Shown here piece by piece: positions 6,147 through 7,949 of a stretch of 7,949 nt of DNA. Location: contig VBLZ01000047.1 in assembly GCA_005878515.1 (NCBI GenBank), positions 1-7,949 on the forward strand. Direction: 5' to 3'. The number at the start of each line of letters is the position of its first letter. The first letter of the stretch is position 1. The notes under the pieces are model-generated. The model saw only the letters and a program-made list of their open reading frames with translations, did not search any database and was not told the origin of the DNA. The DNA comes from Methanobacteriota archaeon (GTDB lineage Archaea; Thermoplasmatota; Thermoplasmata; RBG-16-68-12). A program made the translations under genes and the position numbers.

Positions 6147-6707
6147 TTGGAGGTGGGAGCGACGGAAAACAAACCGGAGATCTCTCGACCGAGCCGGATT
6201 GGACAGCGGACGGCATCGGAGGTTATGGTCTTCAGCACTACCTCGATGACAGTAGTCGCGGTCGCGTTCTTTCTGATAGCGCGCCCTGCCTCGCCTTGGC
6301 TCGGGACTATCCTTGATTTGATGATCATCGGAGCTGTCGTTGGAGCCGGCACAGGGATCCTCTTGACACGGTGGAGGGATCGCGTGATCGTCGGCTTCCT
6401 AAGCGCCTTCCTGGGTGTCGCCTTCGCTCTTTTCTTCGCTGAGCTCGTCTTCGAGTTGACCTCTCGCGAGCCCAGAGAGTTCCTGTTGGAACTGGCCGTC
6501 CTGATTGTCTTGTTGCTCGGAATTCCATCAGGCCTCGCAGGCGCCGCAGGAGCGGTTCTTACCGGCTTTGCTGTGGTGCCCGCCCCCACACGGATTGGAG
6601 CGGCCGTCATAGAATCGCTTCCGTCGTGCCGGGACGAGCCTCGGGCAGTCTGGCGCAGGTCAAGCCAATGCAAAGGGAAAGGTGCCCGCCGGAGAGGGCG
6701 GGCATGA
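6147..6707 (+). CDS. Four-TM membrane protein of unknown function
   Basis: This is a 186-residue protein from a TTG at 6147. An ATG at 6225 (160 residues) is the other realistic start and lies right before the first helix. There are four hydrophobic segments, at about 28-46, 51-73, 79-103 and 114-145 (the last Leu/Ile/Gly/Ala-rich and perhaps two short helices). Between helices 2 and 3 is a positive loop (LTRWRDR). The C-terminal 35 residues are basic and Cys/Ser/Arg-rich, ending KGKGARRRGRA, and overlap a GC hairpin. I do not recognise the family. The long complementary-strand frame over the same bases (5765-6724) reads as Arg/Ser/Thr/Pro low complexity, which is what the reverse of a membrane protein gives, so plus is the coding strand. 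It is convergent with the RimB-like gene. Confidence 0.58.
   Translation: MEVGATENKPEISRPSRIGQRTASEVMVFSTTSMTVVAVAFFLIARPASPWLGTILDLMIIGAVVGAGTGILLTRWRDRVIVGFLSAFLGVAFALFFAELVFELTSREPREFLLELAVLIVLLLGIPSGLAGAAGAVLTGFAVVPAPTRIGAAVIESLPSCRDEPRAVWRRSSQCKGKGARRRGRA
6683..6704 (-). terminator. GC hairpin with pyrimidine tail, candidate terminator
   Basis: TGCCCGCC (6683-6690) and GGCGGGCA (6697-6704) form a perfect 8-base stem with a 6-base loop. Read on the minus strand it is followed by CCTTTCCCTTTG, a T-rich tail, whereas the plus side has no T run. It could end minus-strand transcription coming from the RimB-like gene or from the promoter-like repeat at 6783. It lies inside the 3' end of the plus-strand membrane protein frame. 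Confidence 0.35.
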
Positions 6708-6783
6708 TGGGGACTGGACGGCACAGGCGCGACCGAACGCTTCTGACAGCACCGATCTTTAATGGCGCGCTTGGGCGGGCCTG

Positions 6784-6800
6784 TAAAGGTTTACGGGAGG
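6784..6800. repeat. 17-base direct repeat, copy 2 (right border of the island)
   Basis: This is an exact second copy of TAAAGGTTTACGGGAGG. With the base before it, it contains the palindrome GTAAAGGTTTAC (6783-6794). It can be read as a minus-strand BRE/TATA element (CGTAAACCTTTACA), but no gene follows at the right distance on that strand. 13 bases inside the palindrome begins TAATGGCGCG (6760-6769), the inverted partner of 5367-5376. Confidence 0.8.
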
Positions 6801-6836
6801 CGTGACGCGGGGACGCAACTCTCAACGAGCGTCACG
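6801..6836 (-). terminator. Inverted repeat spanning the RimB-like stop codon
   Basis: CGTGACGC (6801-6808) and GCGTCACG (6829-6836) are perfectly complementary over 8 bases with a 20-base loop. The stop codon of the RimB-like gene (6832-6834) lies inside the upstream arm, so the transcript of that gene would fold just at its end. There is no T tract directly after it. The role as a terminator or mRNA-stability element is inferred. Confidence 0.3.
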
Positions 6837-7254
6837 GATTTCGGTGAGCCCTCTTCCCCTCACTCTCGTGTCCGTTGCCCTTCGACGGATCCACGAGAAA
6901 ACCGGAATCCCGCAGGATATCCATGCCCACGATCATGTGATATCGCATGTCCTTCCGATCGGCGATTGCAACGGCGACATCGAACTCTCGCCCTGCAATA
7001 ACCACGCGGGCATCCACGACGTCTCGTTCTTCCGGCTCGTGGGCTGCGGCCGCCCGAACGCGGACTCGATCAAACACGGGGCCAAGGCCCGCCCTCGCCG
7101 CGAGGTCCGTGTCGAGGCTGGTCCGTGCCGCGCCGGTATCGATCCGCGCCAGAACCCGGATGTCGCCCTTGCTCCCGCGGAGGGTGACCTCCTCGACGAC
7201 GCCAATGCTCGTGCGTGCCGGTCGTTGCCGCCGCTCAGAGACCACGGGGTGCAC
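6832..7254 (-). CDS. Retropepsin-like aspartic protease, RimB type (RimK-associated)
   Basis: This is a 140-residue single-domain aspartic protease of the 'ATP-dependent zinc protease' / RimB family, which in bacteria is encoded beside rimK. The catalytic motif D-T-G-A is at 39-42 in VLARIDTGAARTSLD, with the family's small Ala after it. The second conserved block is YHMIVGMDILRDSGFLVDPSK (105-125), where family members read roughly LVGRxFL...FLVDPSR. One motif per chain means that the active enzyme should be a dimer. The 15 or so residues after VDPSK are polar and not conserved-looking. I chose the GTG at 7254 because GGGAG stands six bases before it. A TTG at 7260 is the other option. It is divergent from the RimK-type ligase, which supports the functional pairing. 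Confidence 0.86.
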   Translation of the reverse strand: MHPVVSERRQRPARTSIGVVEEVTLRGSKGDIRVLARIDTGAARTSLDTDLAARAGLGPVFDRVRVRAAAAHEPEERDVVDARVVIAGREFDVAVAIADRKDMRYHMIVGMDILRDSGFLVDPSKGNGHESEGKRAHRNP

Positions 7255-7286
7255 CGCCAACTCCCTTCGCTCTATCGAAATACGTC

Positions 7287-7342
7287 CCGCGATATAGCCT
7301 TAACCGCGAAAATCGCGGACTCGACACGTTTTTCCCCCGCGA
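7287..7342. promoter_or_regulatory. Cluster of four CCGCGA sites in the divergent promoter region
   Basis: CCGCGA occurs at 7287-7292, 7304-7309 and 7337-7342, and inverted (TCGCGG) at 7313-7318. The middle two form a perfect 6-base palindrome around AAA. The cluster lies in the 122-base gap between the RimB-like and RimK-type genes and could be operator sites that control both. No regulator is identified. Confidence 0.33.
7291..7300 (-). promoter_or_regulatory. TATA-box candidate for the RimB-like gene
   Basis: GGCTATATC on the minus strand lies about 40 bases before the GTG at 7254 and would give a transcript start near 7268, just ahead of the GGGAG ribosome binding site. It overlaps the CCGCGA cluster, so binding there could block it. 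I see no equally clear box for the RimK-type gene on the plus strand. Confidence 0.4.
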
Positions 7343-7376
7343 ACCGCATCGCTTCCTTCCGCGGGTGTGGCCTCGG

Positions 7377-7949
7377 ATGAAGATCGGCGTAATTTCGAAG
7401 AAACCCACCTATTGGTCCACAAAGGCCATCTTAAAGTCGATCCGCGAACACGGCCACGAGCCCGAATTCGTGAAGACCGACGAGGTACGACTCGTCGTCG
7501 CCGGCACCGACGACGCGGTGTTCAACGGCAAGTCGTTGCGGTCCTACGACATCCTGATTCCGCGGGTCGGTCGCTCGATGACGGACTTCGGCAAGATGCT
7601 GTTGCGCCAGCTTGAGCTCATGGGCATCCGGACGACACTGACGAGTGACGGCCTCATCACCGCGCGCAACAAGTTCCTGGCGCTCCAATCGCTCCGGCAA
7701 GCGCGCATCCCGATCCCGCGGAGCATCCTCCTGGCCTCCCGGCCGAACTTCGTGGAGGCCGCGCATTTGGTCCGCTACCCAGCTGTCTTGAAAATCCTCT
7801 CGGGGACGCAAGGGATCGGCGTGATGCGCGTGAAGAGCCTCGAGGAGACCGCGTCGATCGTCGACACCCTGAAGTTCTTCGGCGAGGTCGTGTGCCTGCA
7901 GGAGTACATCCCGAATCCCGGAGTCGACATCCGCGCCTTAGTCGTGGGC
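7377..7949 (+). CDS. rimK: RimK-type ATP-grasp alpha-L-glutamate ligase (3' end beyond the window)
   Basis: The first 191 residues of an ATP-grasp ligase are present; the frame is still open at the last base. Bacterial RimK adds glutamates to the C-terminus of ribosomal protein bS6. Archaeal relatives include LysX/ArgX, MptN and CofF. The N-terminal domain reads MKIGVISKKPTYWS, then FNGKSLRSYDILIPRVG (49-65). The ATP-grasp part has TARNKFLALQSL (95-106), the Lys139 region and nucleotide loop VLKILSGTQGIGVMRV (137-152), LQEYI (174-178) and DIRALVVG (184-191). GTQGIGV, the YDILIPRVG block and DIRxLVVG are very close to bacterial RimK as I remember it, closer than LysX. The ATG at 7377 has no Shine-Dalgarno site. 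It is divergent from the RimB-like protease. The native substrate is unknown: archaea lack bS6. Confidence 0.92.
   Translation, partial: MKIGVISKKPTYWSTKAILKSIREHGHEPEFVKTDEVRLVVAGTDDAVFNGKSLRSYDILIPRVGRSMTDFGKMLLRQLELMGIRTTLTSDGLITARNKFLALQSLRQARIPIPRSILLASRPNFVEAAHLVRYPAVLKILSGTQGIGVMRVKSLEETASIVDTLKFFGEVVCLQEYIPNPGVDIRALVVG

Noticed and set aside
6055..6249. A 64-codon plus frame starting in an ATGA overlap with the two-TM ORF.
   Set aside because: The first 30 codons are plausible, but the rest is Arg/Trp-rich out-of-frame reading of the four-TM gene's N-terminus. It is not reported as a gene, only as part of the frame-erosion finding.
5765..6724. A 319-codon minus-strand open frame across the island.
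   Set aside because: Its product is Arg/Ser/Thr/Pro low complexity and mirrors the hydrophobic plus-strand frames codon for codon. It is the expected antisense shadow of membrane-protein genes.
6704..6744. ATGATGG and CTGA resembling C and D boxes of an archaeal guide RNA on the plus strand.
   Set aside because: The C box is imperfect, D' and C' boxes are missing, and the flanks do not pair. The spacing also leaves no room for two guides.
1..7949. CRISPR arrays, prophage genes, transposase genes or known riboswitches.
   Set aside because: I looked for regular repeats, integrase and transposase motifs and conserved aptamer cores on both strands and found none.

Overview
The window looks like a piece of a GC-rich archaeal chromosome. 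The direct evidence is a run of three genes found together only in archaea-type genomes: an Sm-like archaeal protein (LSm), ribosomal protein L37e (eL37, absent from bacteria) and purF. They sit behind a BRE/TATA-type promoter. A tRNA-Ala without an encoded CCA end fits the same picture. A member of the Thermoplasmata or a neighbouring euryarchaeal group is my guess from overall feel; the sequence here does not prove it.

Layout. Positions 35-1576 (minus) hold, in transcription order, a one-TM small membrane protein, a five-TM b-type-cytochrome/ferric-reductase-like protein overlapping it by ATGA, a GNAT acetyltransferase, and tRNA-Ala(GGC). Positions 1769-3367 (plus) hold a complete malate synthase A, divergent from that group and convergent with the next. 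Positions 3419-5309 (minus) hold the LSm - L37e - PurF operon, tightly packed (gaps of 14 and 2 bases). Positions about 5343-6800 form an island of small, unrecognised ORFs: two ATGA-overlapping minus-strand genes, then a two-TM micro-protein and a four-TM protein on plus. A 17-base direct repeat and an equidistant 10-base inverted repeat bound it. Positions 6832-7949 hold a divergent pair: a retropepsin-like aspartic protease of the RimB type and the start of a RimK-type ATP-grasp glutamate ligase, which runs off the window. Their shared 122-base control region carries four copies of CCGCGA.

How the parts work together. LSm, L37e and PurF are household functions (RNA chaperone, large ribosomal subunit, first step of purine synthesis). 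Malate synthase condenses glyoxylate with acetyl-CoA, which suggests growth on acetate or fatty acids if an isocitrate lyase exists elsewhere. The RimB/RimK pair suggests protein (poly)glutamylation and its reversal, in a lineage that lacks the classical bacterial substrate bS6.

The least understood stretch, and the best candidate for something new, is the island at 5343-6800 with its repeat-marked ends. The evidence for mobility is only structural: no transposase or integrase is visible.
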